This document shows positions 11,440 through 20,203 of a stretch of DNA of 64,000 nucleotides, piece by piece. The stretch spans positions 62,001 to 126,000 of the forward strand of contig CAOLHI010001151.1 of assembly GCA_948474755.1 (NCBI GenBank), written 5' to 3'. The translations under genes were made by a program, and so were the position numbers. Each line of letters opens with the position of its first letter. The stretch's first letter is position 1. The notes beneath the pieces are model-generated. The model was not told where the DNA came from. It searched no databases and saw only the letters and a list, made by a program, of their open reading frames with translations. Source of the stretch: Ctenosaura bakeri (lineage: Eukaryota > Chordata > Lepidosauria > Squamata > Iguanidae).

Positions 11440-11590
11440 CTTATGAAATAATTTGTATGTTTATTTAAAAAGATATCAATGTCTCACCACAACATTTGCC
11501 CGAGGTGGCTTGCAACCACATTTAAAACTGCAGCATTTTATCTTATTTTGAAAATCACACAATAAAAACTCAAAAGCAAAGGATGCTGCC
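11440..11590 (-). mobile_element. Probable L2-type LINE tail fragment
   Basis: The plus strand has TGTTTATTTAAAAAG, then a GAGGTGGCTTGCAACCA block, then A-rich sequence with repeated AAAAC motifs. This is the reverse of a squamate L2 3' tail. Strongly diverged, so a tentative call. Confidence 0.35.
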
Positions 11591-11645
11591 TGGTCCATTT
11601 GTTACTTTGTGCCTTAAGTTAGCTTTTCCTTATCCTCCAACTACG

Positions 11646-11962
11646 CCACTATGCCAGAAACGGTCCTCCTGATTGAGCCTCTGTCATACAACTTTTTTTC
11701 AGCTGCTTTTAAAATGTCCCAGTTTCCATTCAGCTGCTGCAAACTGAGTTCAAAGTGCAAAACTAGTTTGTACTCAATTACCTCACCAGGAAGAGAGGAG
11801 AGGAGGGGACAGAATTTGTGCAGGTGGCTCAGGCAAAACAAAGCTGTCCCTACCTCTCTTAGCTTGTGTGCTCCTCCTCATTAATAACATTAATAAGACT
11901 CTAACATTGTGTGGCTGCATGTCTCCCAGTTTTCATCCACGGAATGTTGGAAGATGTGTTTA
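11646..11962 (+). repeat. Unassigned dispersed repeat, copy 1
   Basis: Homologous by eye to 18614-19120. Shared blocks in order are TTTTTCAGCTGCTTTTAAAA, a GAGAGGA..GGGGCAGAATTTGTG-like block, GGCTCAGGCAAAA, CCTCATTAATAAC-like sequence, and a CCCAGTTTTCATC block ending AAGATGTG. This copy lacks the SINE present in copy 2, so it serves as a natural empty site. No coding potential; family not recognised. Confidence 0.6.
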
Positions 11963-11984
11963 TCCTAGGCAATGCTTGGCAGGA

Positions 11985-12088
11985 TTGATTCAGAGGTTTC
12001 CCACTGCCTTCTTCTGAGGCTGAAAGACTGTGACTTGCCCAAGGCCACCCAACGGGCTCCCATGGCTGAGCAGGGATTTGAACCCTAA
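11985..12088 (-). mobile_element. Sauria SINE fragment
   Basis: On the minus strand this contains the B box region (AGGGTTCAAATCCCTGCTCA), then CAGCCATGGGAGCCC and an AGTCACAGTCTTTCAGC-like block. The part that should lie at the tRNA-head side is missing exactly where the MITE at 12089 begins, so the SINE was cut by, or abuts, that element. Confidence 0.7.
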
Positions 12089-12288
12089 GCCATTTCCATT
12101 CTATACCATTATAATGCTAATATTCCATTTTCAACATCCTATGGAAACCTGGGATTTGCAGTTTCAGGAGGGGCATTCAGAATTCTCAGCCAGAGAGCAC
12201 TTTAGCCTCAGTAAACTACAAACTCCAGAATTCCACAGGAGATTGAAAATGGAATAATAGCACTATAACAATGTAGTGCAGAAATGGC
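12089..12288. mobile_element. Palindromic MITE, GGCCATTTCC family
   Basis: The ends GCCATTTCCATTCTA and GTGCAGAAATGGC are inverted. Internal blocks TTCAACATCCTATGG, GGATTTGCAGTTTCAGG and TACAAACTCCAGAATTCC are shared with the copies at 19296, 47121 and 49972. This is the longer version with an extra central segment (AGAATTCTCAGCCAGAGAGC). It lies directly against a truncated Sauria SINE. Confidence 0.75.
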
Positions 12289-12990
12289 TCTAGCCACCTG
12301 GAGTTTTAGTCAAGCGCTCAAACATTACAGCTTACAGGCTCTCTGTGCCTTGGTCTATAAGAAAACAAGTTCCCAGAATTCCATAGTCAGGCAATATTTT
12401 ATTAGGGACAAGGTAGCAAAGACATCTTGCAAAAGAGGTGGGTTAGAGTTTGTTTGGTCTGGGACTTCTGCTCTGCAGCATTGCCTTCCCTTGCTGGTTT
12501 TTCCAGCTGTGGTTGGGACCCTGAGGCCCCAGGCAAATGGAGAGCTCTCCCCAAAGTGAGTGTAACTCAAGTCAGCTGTCCTTGAAAAGAACCTTCATTA
12601 GCCAAGCTCAAAAGCAGGCTATGTAAGGTTCTGAAGAAACAGCAGGTTGGCCACCTTCTAGGCTGGGTGAATTAATTCCTTCTTTCCACACCAGCCTAAC
12701 TTCTACCTTGCATTGCTATTTTGCTGATATCACCAGTAAGAGTGACAATTTTTCTCCCACAAGCTCTGAGAAAGGCTGCACTCTACTAGGCCTGATGCAG
12801 CAGGACTATTGAACCAAGACATCTAGTGCATCTTACAAAAACAGGTATTTATAAAGGGTGAGGGAGCACTCTGAAGAAAGCATAAGCTGTTGTCCTATGT
12901 GGAGACTTTGAAGATTACTAGTTACACATAGGAAGTTACATATAATGAGTTCCTTCATCTGGTTACTAAGGTATAATAGCATCACAATGT

Positions 12991-13196
12991 GAGCTAGTGT
13001 GGTATAGTGCTTTCAGTGTTGGACTATGACCCTGGAGACCAGGTTTGATTCTGTGCTTGGCCAGGGAAGCCCATGGAGTGACCTTGGGTGTATCATACAC
13101 TCTCAGTCCTAGAAAACCTGTGATAGGTTCACCTTAGGGTCTCCACAAGTCAGAAACAACTTGAAGGCACAAAACAACAACAACAACAACAACAAG
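12991..13196 (+). mobile_element. Sauria SINE, near full length
   Basis: The tRNA-like head contains TGTGGTATAGTGCTTTCAG (A box region) and GGTTTGATTCTG (B box). The body has a small internal deletion after the CATACACTCTCAG block. The tail AAGTCAGAAACAACTTGAAG is followed by (AAC)n from about 13176, as expected for Bov-B-mobilised SINEs. Confidence 0.8.
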
Positions 13197-13709
13197 TGGG
13201 CTTAACTTAATGATGGACAACATCAGCCTTTTGCAGTGTAACTGTAACTTTCCAGAATTACTTCTAGAGTTTTGAGGAGGTTACTTCCCCGAACAGTGTA
13301 TGGATGTACCCACTTGATGAAGTAGATGCATTTCTTTTTCAACAGAATATTTGGTGCCACAGCTGGAAATAACATGAAAAGAATAGAGATAGGTTTCTAT
13401 ACTGTGCACACACATGCACAGACACACACAGAACAATGTAATGTGTTTCAGCAAACTTTTTGTTCTAAACTAACAATATGATGTGAAATAAGATTACCAG
13501 GTCAGGTAAGCCTTGCATGAATAGGCAAAAACATTTTGAATCTTCTAGAGATGTTTCATTTTAAACTGCATCTAGGTGTGACTTTTTCTTTCACCAGTCT
13601 CCCCTTTTCTTATGATTTCTATTTTGGTGGTTAAATGTACAGATCTTTATTTATTGTTTTAACACACAAGCTTCATTGTTCTTTTTTCTCTGATTTGCTG
13701 TTCATGCAC

Positions 13710-13985
13710 CCCTATTAAGGGATTCTGGAGACAGCTGCTCTTTACCTTGCCTGCTGTAGGCTGACACACACAGCTACAGTCAGATTGAGTACACCAGAAT
13801 ACTATTCTTATTGCATTGCTCACTTCAGACACACTCCTGCAACCCAAAAGTCTGTGTTCTCCAGCCGTCCTTCCAGTGCTGATGCTGCCAGAGAATCCTT
13901 CTAGCTAGACAAAAGATAAGGAGGAAAAGGGAGTACTGAGAGGCTATAAAAAGGAGCCCCACTGTCAGAAGTTTTATTAACTAAG
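13710..13985 (+). repeat. Unassigned dispersed repeat, copy 1
   Basis: Homologous in the same orientation to 62568-62875. Shared blocks are GGATTCTGGAG, a CTTGCCTGCTGTAGGC-like block, a CATTG...CAGACAC block, CTGTGTT..CTCCAGC and TATAAAAAGG-like sequence near the right end (TATAAAAAGGAGCCC here, TGTAAAAGGGAACTT in the other copy). The TATA-like motif suggests an LTR or 5' UTR origin, but I do not recognise the family and see no LTR ends or target duplications. Confidence 0.55.
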
Positions 13986-14913
13986 GCATCCCTGTATTTC
14001 CAAGGAGTTGCTAGAGGACAGATTTCCTTCTGAAGTCTGATTTAATAGAAAGTCTGATTTAATAGAAAGAACAGCAAAGAGGGAAGTGTGGGGCCTCGAT
14101 GCTGCCTACCTATACTGAGCCTCTTTGACAGCAGACTCAACAGGCTGCATAGATTACCTGATCACTGAGAGAGATTCTATTTGAATGGTAAAAATCATTT
14201 TCTAATTTTGCACCTGTGCACGTGCTATTTCATGTAAACTGGCTTTTTTTTTTCTTTTTTGCTATGTAAGTGGCCTAATAACCAGACAGCACCTGTAGCA
14301 TATAGGGTTTTTTTAAAAAAAAAATGACTAAAAGTAATATTTTATCAAAGCTTGGAAAAGTTGCTTTTAGGGCTCCAGTTCCCAGAATCTCCCAGATAGC
14401 ATAGCCCAAAATGTCACTTGTATTTTAGTTAGTATTGAGTCCTGTTTTTACTTTACGAAGTGATACTTTCCAAAAATTGTAATGATAGAGAAGCTAGAAT
14501 TATGTAGCTACTTCTTTTTTTAAAGTTTTCAACTTTGTGGGTTTTTGCCTGGGATATTTTACAAGAGCTTTACAAACTGTACTGAGTCCTTCTGGGAAGG
14601 AACATTTTTGAGGATGTTCATCTTTGGAGAGATTGTGGAGTTTCTTAGGCCAATGTTATTGTCCTCATCACATTTTAGCAAGCTGTCTGGAGATCACTAG
14701 GAATACATAGGACTATCTTGTCTCACAAGCAAACAGTTTTACTGTCACTGCTAGCGTATTTGTCCACTCCACTCCCATCAATCATACTTTAGGAATTTTT
14801 CTCATCAGGAGGACTATTTTAATGCCTTAGCAGGAAAGGAGGTGGCCTTTAAGAATATTGCCACTGAATTCAAAGATCACAGTTTTTTTTTTACAGTGAT
14901 GCTTATCAAATAT

Positions 14914-15822
14914 AGCATGCTCATCAAATTTGCAGATGACACCAAATTGGGAGGGGTTGCTAATACGCCAGAGGACAGGATCAAAATTCAAAATGACCTG
15001 GATAGATTGGAGAGCTGGGCCAAGGCTAACTAAATGAAATTCAACAGAGAGAAGTGTAAGGTCCTACACTTAGGTAGAAAAAATGGAATACAGAAATATA
15101 CAGAAATATAGGATGGGGGACATGTGGCTGGATAGCAATACGTGTGAAAGGGATCTAGGAGTCTTAATAGACCACAAGCTGAACATGAGTCAGCAGTGTG
15201 ATGCGGCAGCCAAGAAAGCCAATGCAATTCTCGGCTGCATCAATAGGAGTATGGTGTCTAGATCGAGGGAGGTACTGGTACCACTCTACTCTGCTTTGGT
15301 TAGACCTCATCTTGAATACTGTGTCCAGTTCTGGGCACCCCAATTCAAGAGGGATATTGACAAGCTGGAGCAAGTCCAGAGGAGGGTGACCAAAATGGTG
15401 AAAGGCCTGGAAGCCGTGCCCTATGGGGATAGACTTAGAGAGCTGGGGATGTTTAGTCTGCAGAAGAGAAGGTTAAGAGGGGAGATGATAGCCATGTTTA
15501 AATATTTGAAGGGATGCCATATAGAGGAAGGAGAGGGCTTGTTTTCTGCTGCTCCAGAGACCAGGACAAGGAGCAATGGATTCAAGCTGCAGGAAAGGAG
15601 ATTCCACCTGAACCTCAGGAAGAACTTCCTGACGGTCAGGGCTGTCCGGCAGTGGAATATGCTGCCTCGGAGTGTAGTGGAGTCTCCTTCCTTGGAGGTT
15701 TTTAAGCAGAGGCTGGATGGCCATCTGTCGGGAGTGCTTTGAGGGTGTTCCTGCATGGCAGGGGGTTGAACTGGATGGCCTGTGTGGTCTCTTCCAACTC
15801 TATATTTCTATGATTTTATGAC
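14914..15822 (+). mobile_element. CR1 LINE, 5'-truncated, reverse transcriptase remnant
   Basis: Encodes the FADD catalytic motif of the reverse transcriptase (KFADDTKLGG) and continues to the CR1 C-terminus ([49 protein letters not shown]). The frame ends at 15742 and is followed by the CR1 3' UTR and a TTCTATGATTTTATGA-type tail. A TAA at 15031 and a +1 shift after a 10-bp tandem duplication around 15085-15110 (ATACAGAAAT twice) break the frame, so it is dead. The endonuclease and most of the RT are missing. Confidence 0.9.
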
Positions 15823-15889
15823 TTGCAATACATTTTATAGTCATTGTTATTTGCAAGGTATTTTACACACAGTCCTGAGCTCATGTCCT

Positions 15890-16113
15890 GAGAGAGCCAG
15901 TGTGATGGTGGCATGGGTTTGAGAGTTGGACTAGGACTCAGGGAGTCTGGATCCTTATTTAGCCATGGAAACCTACTGGGTGACCTTTTGCAAGACATGC
16001 TCTCTCTCCCTCTCTCTCTCTTTCTTTGAGTAAGCTAATCTTGCCAAGAAAACCCTGGGAGAGGGTTACCAGAAGTCTGAGTCAACTTGAAGATGCACAG
16101 TAGCAACATCATC
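15890..16113 (+). mobile_element. Sauria SINE, near full length
   Basis: Starts GAGAGAGCCAGTGTG, passes through GTTGGACTAGGACTCAGGG and TTTAGCCATGGAAACC, contains a CT-expanded patch, and ends AGTCTGAGTCAACTTGAAG. The B box is mutated (GTCTGGATCCTTATT). It lies about 70 bp downstream of the CR1 tail. Confidence 0.75.
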
Positions 16114-17235
16114 CTGAATTTATCCAAAATACATTTTTCAACTAGATTCCAATATACACAGACACCCAAGAGAGAGAGAAAGGTCTCTTTACTCTCAATC
16201 TTTTATTGTTGTTGGCCCAGATGATAATCTAGAGCTGGATGCACTGTGAGTGGGGAACTGGGCATCTCAAAGGCAAATCGTAATCTAGCTCTATGCTGGG
16301 GGAGATAGTTTGTAACTGTCTTCTCCAAAGGCTGATGATATCCTTTTTCTTTATTAGAAACTGGAAGAATCTTTATTTGTATGCTTTGACAGGGATCCAT
16401 CTTCATCTTCATCCCATGGTCAGCACCACAGTTGACTTCTGTGCTAAGTAGTCATGGTCCATGGACCTGCGCTGAGTCATAAGCTGCTGGCTGCTACAAG
16501 TTTCCAGGAAAGAAAGAAGCAATTGTGGTCAATGGGCACAAATATAGTGCAGGTCCCCAGTACATGTCAGAAGCACAACAGCGCTTCGCACTGAAGAGTC
16601 ACAAGTACCTCAGAGATGGCAGCAGTAACAGGGCTCAGTAGTCTGAGTCACCCAAAGTGTCCTCCCTTCTGGTCTACCTATCCTGACCCCTCTGCCAGGT
16701 ACTCTTAGGGATGTCTTCCCACCTTTTCTCTTCCTGCCAGTTCTCTCTCTGTTTTCCCTAGAATGAAGCCAGATTAGAACAGAACTCTAAATCACTTTAC
16801 TGTCTTAGAATGAAGTTCCTATAATAAAGCCTTATGTTTGTTTTTTCCAAGCCACTGGTGTCTTTGCTTTTAATCAGGATCTCTAACTGCTACACATACT
16901 ATTAGCACTTGGCGGGGGGGGGGGATGTCAGCCTCCCGCATCAGATAGCCTGCAAAGCACTGGTTTACATTGCTCAACCCCCTTAAGCCTTTGCAGCCTC
17001 ATAACTTCTGGCAGGGAGGATGCTACAAGGGAGAGAAAGAAGTCATTGCCTCCTTCATGAAATTTTCCCTCAAACCCCAAATTGTAAGACTTCTAGGTGT
17101 GAATGATTTTCAGCATCTCATTCTCTGCAATCTTGAAATGTGGAGATTGAAACAGAATTCTTATCTGAGGGAGCAATTCCTTCATTTGTCCCTCCCTCCA
17201 AGGCTACACTCCAGGGAATTAATCAGACAAATTAA

Positions 17236-17640
17236 GCTTCTGTCTTATTTATTTATTTTTAACACTAACAATCTAATATACGATCAAAGTTACAATCAAA
17301 GAAACAGAAGAAAAAGAGACGGAGAAATAAAAAATAGACATACAACTGAAAGATAATAAGGCTCTGACCCCCTGACTATAATTAAAAGAAAAATAAAAAG
17401 AGGAAAAACATTATTCAGTGTTACAGATCCAGTGTTATGATCCCACTAAAATTACTAATAGCAATAATCACGTTATTATTACATCACTAGATTTTTTTAT
17501 TCCTGAAAAAATCCACAGTTTCCAGTCTTTCAAAAAAATCTTCAGTTGGCTTATTCTTCAAAACCCATGTTAATTTGGCAATTTGGGCCAACTCAGCAAC
17601 CTTAACAATCTATTCTACTCTTCTGTCTCAAGGTTGTTTC
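17236..17640 (-). mobile_element. Probable L1-like LINE 3' end
   Basis: On the minus strand a short degenerate frame reads KVAELAQIAKLTW, then KPTEDFFERLETV, resembling the extreme C-terminus of vertebrate L1 ORF2. It is followed by T-rich 3' UTR-like sequence and an AATAAATAAATAAGAC end. The plus strand is A-rich, as expected for a reversed tail. Family assignment is tentative. Confidence 0.45.
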
Positions 17641-18014
17641 CTCAATGAAACAGGTTTTAAAAGGGGTGCTAAGCATCACCTGGAATTCGTTAATTAATAG
17701 AGCAGAAAATGTTCAGATTTGTTCCCCTTGCTCCAGATCTTCTTGATAGGAAAGAATTGATAGGAAAGAATCTAGAGGTCAATTCCAATGTGATCCAGAA
17801 AATGGGTCACTATTACCAGCATGACAGTTTAGTTGTTTAAAGTATAGAATGAGAAACAGACAAATGGTGTATTATTTTACTTTGTATCAAGCCTGAGCAG
17901 CTTCCTGAAGTCTGGAGACTTCACAGTCATGCTGCTGGACTTCAGAAGCTATGGGAACAGTTGGGAGGGGTGTCCCTGGGGTTCCCGGAGGCTGTATGCA
18001 GCCTAGGTAGCACA

Positions 18015-18075
18015 AAGAATCATAAAAGTTGGAAGAGACCTCGAGGGCTGTCCAGTCCAGTCCAGTCCAGTCTTG
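18015..18075 (-). mobile_element. CR1 3' tail fragment
   Basis: Reads AGAATCATAAAAGTTGGAAG and GAGACCTCGAGGGC on the plus strand, the reverse of the CR1 3' end seen at 15775-15820 and 52294-52350. A local TCCAG pentamer expansion (four to five units, about 18050-18070) follows. Confidence 0.65.
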
Positions 18076-18339
18076 AGTTTGCCAGCCCTGCTATTCAATA
18101 TGATGGCCAGTGAACAGGTAGAAGCATACGCTTTCATATGTGTTTGAAAGCTCTGAATATAATCACGCATGAATGTGAACATTGCTATGTCAGGATAGGC
18201 AAAGGGTATTTTTTTATGGTCCTCAGCACCTCTGAAATCTCCACCCCAGGCTTCTTCTGACCCAAAAAAGAAGGTGAATTCCTGCTCCTGGAAGCCTACA
18301 ACAGCAACTGTGTACCTTTTAAATGGGCTGCAAGGCCTC

Positions 18340-18460
18340 TTTGTACTCTGAAGATCCTCTGGAGATGCCAGCCACAGATGCAGGTGAAACGTCAGGAGAA
18401 AATACTAATAGAACACGGTCTCAAAGCCCGGAAAACCCACAACAACCTCTTTATACCCTT
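18340..18460. repeat. Fragment of a widespread reptile repeat, family unassigned
   Basis: The segment GATGCCAGCCACAGATGCAG followed by GTGAAACGTCAGGAGAAAA and GCCCGGAAAACCCACAACAA resembles a short dispersed sequence I associate with amniote retroelements. I cannot assign it to a named element. No frame is preserved. Confidence 0.4.
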
Positions 18461-18613
18461 TAGCATTGAAAATACACACTTTTGAGAATTCGAAGTGGAC
18501 TTCCAACCACTTCAGAGGGCTGATTTTTCAATAGTCCACATAGCCCCTGGAGATCCCCAGTGCATGAAAGTAGCCCCCAGACCTACCACAGTTACCCACC
18601 ACTTAGATCCTCC

Positions 18614-19120
18614 CCTCCAACTGTCCTGATTTTGCTTAATCATCTGTCCTCTCACTTTTTCAGCTGCTTTTAAAAATGTTCCAGTTCTTATCTCTTCCTC
18701 CCACTTTCCCTTTTTGTCCTCAGCTTAATTGGTGCAAATTGTGAAGTATTTCACACCCTCAATAACTTACTGGTGGGGGAGAGGAAGGGGCAGAATTTTG
18801 TGAGTTCGATCCTGCGGGCTCCAAGGTTGACTCAGCCTTCCATCCTTCCGCAGGTCGGTAAAATGAGTACCCAGCTTGTTGGGGGCACGTATAGAAATAC
18901 ATGCGATTTGTAAGTTGTTCGCCGCCTCGATCCATATGGAGAGGCGGGATGCAAATAAATAAATAAATGCCCTTCAAGTAGCTTCAGGCAAAATGGCTCT
19001 GCAGCCGCTCCTTGCTTGTGTCTTCTGCCTCCTTAATAACTTTTGCCACTATGGCCACACTCCCACACTGTTTGGCCGCATGTTTCCCAGTTTTCATCTG
19101 TAAAATGCTGTAAGATGTGC
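18614..19120 (+). repeat. Unassigned dispersed repeat, copy 2, split by a SINE
   Basis: Shares ordered blocks with 11646-11962 on both sides of the SINE at 18797-18969: TTTTTCAGCTGCTTTTAAAA, then GGGGCAGAATTTTGTG before the SINE, and GCTTCAGGCAAAATGG, CCTCCTTAATAAC and CCCAGTTTTCATCTG after it. The repeat therefore existed here before the SINE inserted. Confidence 0.6.
18797..18969 (+). mobile_element. tRNA-derived SINE with an L2-type tail
   Basis: The head has a B-box-like GAGTTCGATCCTGCGG. The body contains GGTTGACTCAGCCTTCCATC and AAAATGAGTACCCAGCTTG. The tail GCCGCCTCGATCCATATGGA, then GAGGCGGGATGCAAATAAAT, closely matches the 3' tail of the L2 LINE at 61668-62076 (minus strand). The shared GCCGCCTC...GAGGCGG stem suggests mobilisation by L2. 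It is inserted in an unassigned repeat. Confidence 0.75.
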
Positions 19121-19295
19121 ACTGTCTTATGCACACAAAAAGATCTTTGCTGGGGGGGACCAAAATGGGAGGAAGCTGTTTTATGTGGCTATGGCACCCC
19201 CTCTCCTTTTAAGGACAGGCTTTGCTTAAATAGGGTTAAGCCCTAGTTATTGCTGCAAGCTGAGGTGCATAGTTATGGTGGGTATTCCAGTTATA

Positions 19296-19493
19296 GGCCA
19301 TTTCCACACTAGACTGTTACAGTGCTATTATTCCACTTTCAACCTCCTGTGGAATCCTGGGGTTTGCAGTTTAGGGAGGGGCATTTAGAATTCTCAGCCA
19401 GAGAGCTCTTTGGCCTCAGGAAACTACAAACCCTAGAATTCCACAGGATGTTGAAAGCGGAATAACAGAACTGTAACAGTGTAATGCGGAAAG
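19296..19493. mobile_element. Palindromic MITE, GGCCATTTCC family, long form
   Basis: Begins GGCCATTTCCACACTAGAC after TTATA and ends with AGTGTAATGCGGAAAG. The right terminus has lost its last few bases. It carries the central segment AGAATTCTCAGCCAGAGAGC shared with the copies at 12089 and 49972. It lies only 20 bp before the 180-bp palindrome at 19513. Confidence 0.75.
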
Positions 19494-19512
19494 ATCCACG
19501 CAGACTCATAAA

Positions 19513-19692
19513 GGCCATTTCCGCACGACACTCTTCTAGCGCGATGATTCCACTTTCAACCTCCTATGGAATCCTGGGGTTTGCAGTTCCGGGAGGGGCC
19601 GGCCGGCCCCTCCCGGAACTGCAAACCCCAGGATTCCATAGGAGGTTGAAAGTGGAATCATCGCGCTAGAAGAGTGTTGTGCGGAAATGGCC
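19513..19692. mobile_element. Near-perfect 180-bp palindromic MITE upstream of PATL1
   Basis: The left 90 bp and the reverse complement of the right 90 bp are identical except for one base (GCACGACAC against GCACAACAC). There is no spacer: the axis falls between 19602 and 19603 inside the 24-bp palindrome around GGCCGGCCGGCC. The ends are GGCCATTTCCGCAC and GTGCGGAAATGGCC, flanked by AAA on both sides (apparent 3-bp target duplication). It belongs to the same family as the copies at 10893, 12089, 19296, 21780, 47121 and 49972, but has by far the best-preserved arms. Its right end lies about 0.5 kb upstream of the PATL1 start codon and close to the CpG island. Confidence 0.9.
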
Positions 19693-19879
19693 AAAGTTAT
19701 ACAGAAAACATTGTAAATAAATGAGAAAAAGAAGACCCAGGCAGACACCCATTACATAGAATGCCTCCGACAGACGTTTCTTTGCAACGCTCCAGTGGAT
19801 CCAAGAACAACGTTCAATGCCTCATTCAGAAACATTAGCAATAACGCTTTTCGATGAAGTCACAAATAAAGCATGGTAG

Positions 19880-20188
19880 AAGGTCCCGCCCCGCGGAGAG
19901 AAACAGGGTTCTGGCCCTTTAAGGCAGCGCCCCTCCCCTCCCATACGGACAAAAAAGAAGCGTTTTCCCTTTAATAGCGGGACTCGGGAGCGAACGAGTG
20001 CCTCACTGCGCATGCGCGCCGAAAGTACCGACGCAAGAGGAATCCTTGCGTCTGTGTGGTGGACTTCTCGGCGGCTACGTCAAGACGTGGGGGGCACGTA
20101 GCGCAGGGGGCGGGGTCCCGGAGCTGTAGTAAGGGTCCGCGCGGTGCCTCCCGGGCGCTCACCGGGGGAACCCCGCGCCCCGCCGGCC
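19880..20188 (+). promoter_or_regulatory. PATL1: PATL1 CpG-rich promoter and 5' UTR
   Basis: CpG density rises sharply here and stays high to about 20660. A perfect NRF-1 palindrome, TGCGCATGCGCG, is at 20007-20018. TACGTCA (CRE-like) is at 20076-20082 and a GC box (GGGGGCGGGG) at about 20106-20115. No TATA box is seen. This is the usual architecture of a broadly expressed housekeeping promoter. The transcription start is not determinable by eye but probably lies between about 20010 and 20130. The start codon context has G at -3. Confidence 0.7.
20007..20018 (+). promoter_or_regulatory. NRF-1 site
   Basis: TGCGCATGCGCG matches the NRF-1 consensus YGCGCAYGCGCR exactly. It is about 170 bp upstream of the PATL1 start codon, inside the CpG island, where functional NRF-1 sites usually lie. 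Confidence 0.7.
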
Positions 20189-20203
20189 ATGTTCCGCTAC
20201 CAG
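20189..20203 (+). CDS. PATL1: PATL1 exon 1 coding part (residues 1-5)
   Basis: Codes only MFRYQ, then donor CAG|GTGAGTC. The next exon begins in phase 0 with SLEDCPL, giving MFRYQSLEDCPL against MFRYESLEDCPL in human. The ATG has G at -3 and sits in the CpG island. Confidence 0.93.

Noticed and set aside
15083..15742. 219-codon frame as a functional gene
   Set aside because: It is the C-terminal part of a CR1 reverse transcriptase, 5'-truncated with an upstream stop and frameshift.
16910..16923. G-run (and similar C or G runs near 2660, 31449, 37058, 40810, 47550) as G-quadruplex sites
   Set aside because: They are single homopolymer runs without four spaced G tracts, and homopolymers are also prone to sequencing error.
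18358..18405. Possible hammerhead ribozyme core (CTGGAGA ... GTGAAAC) as in Penelope-like elements
   Set aside because: The first core box would need CTGANGA but has G at the invariant A, and the stem II spacing has an extra base. No matching stem I/III is evident, so it is not supported.
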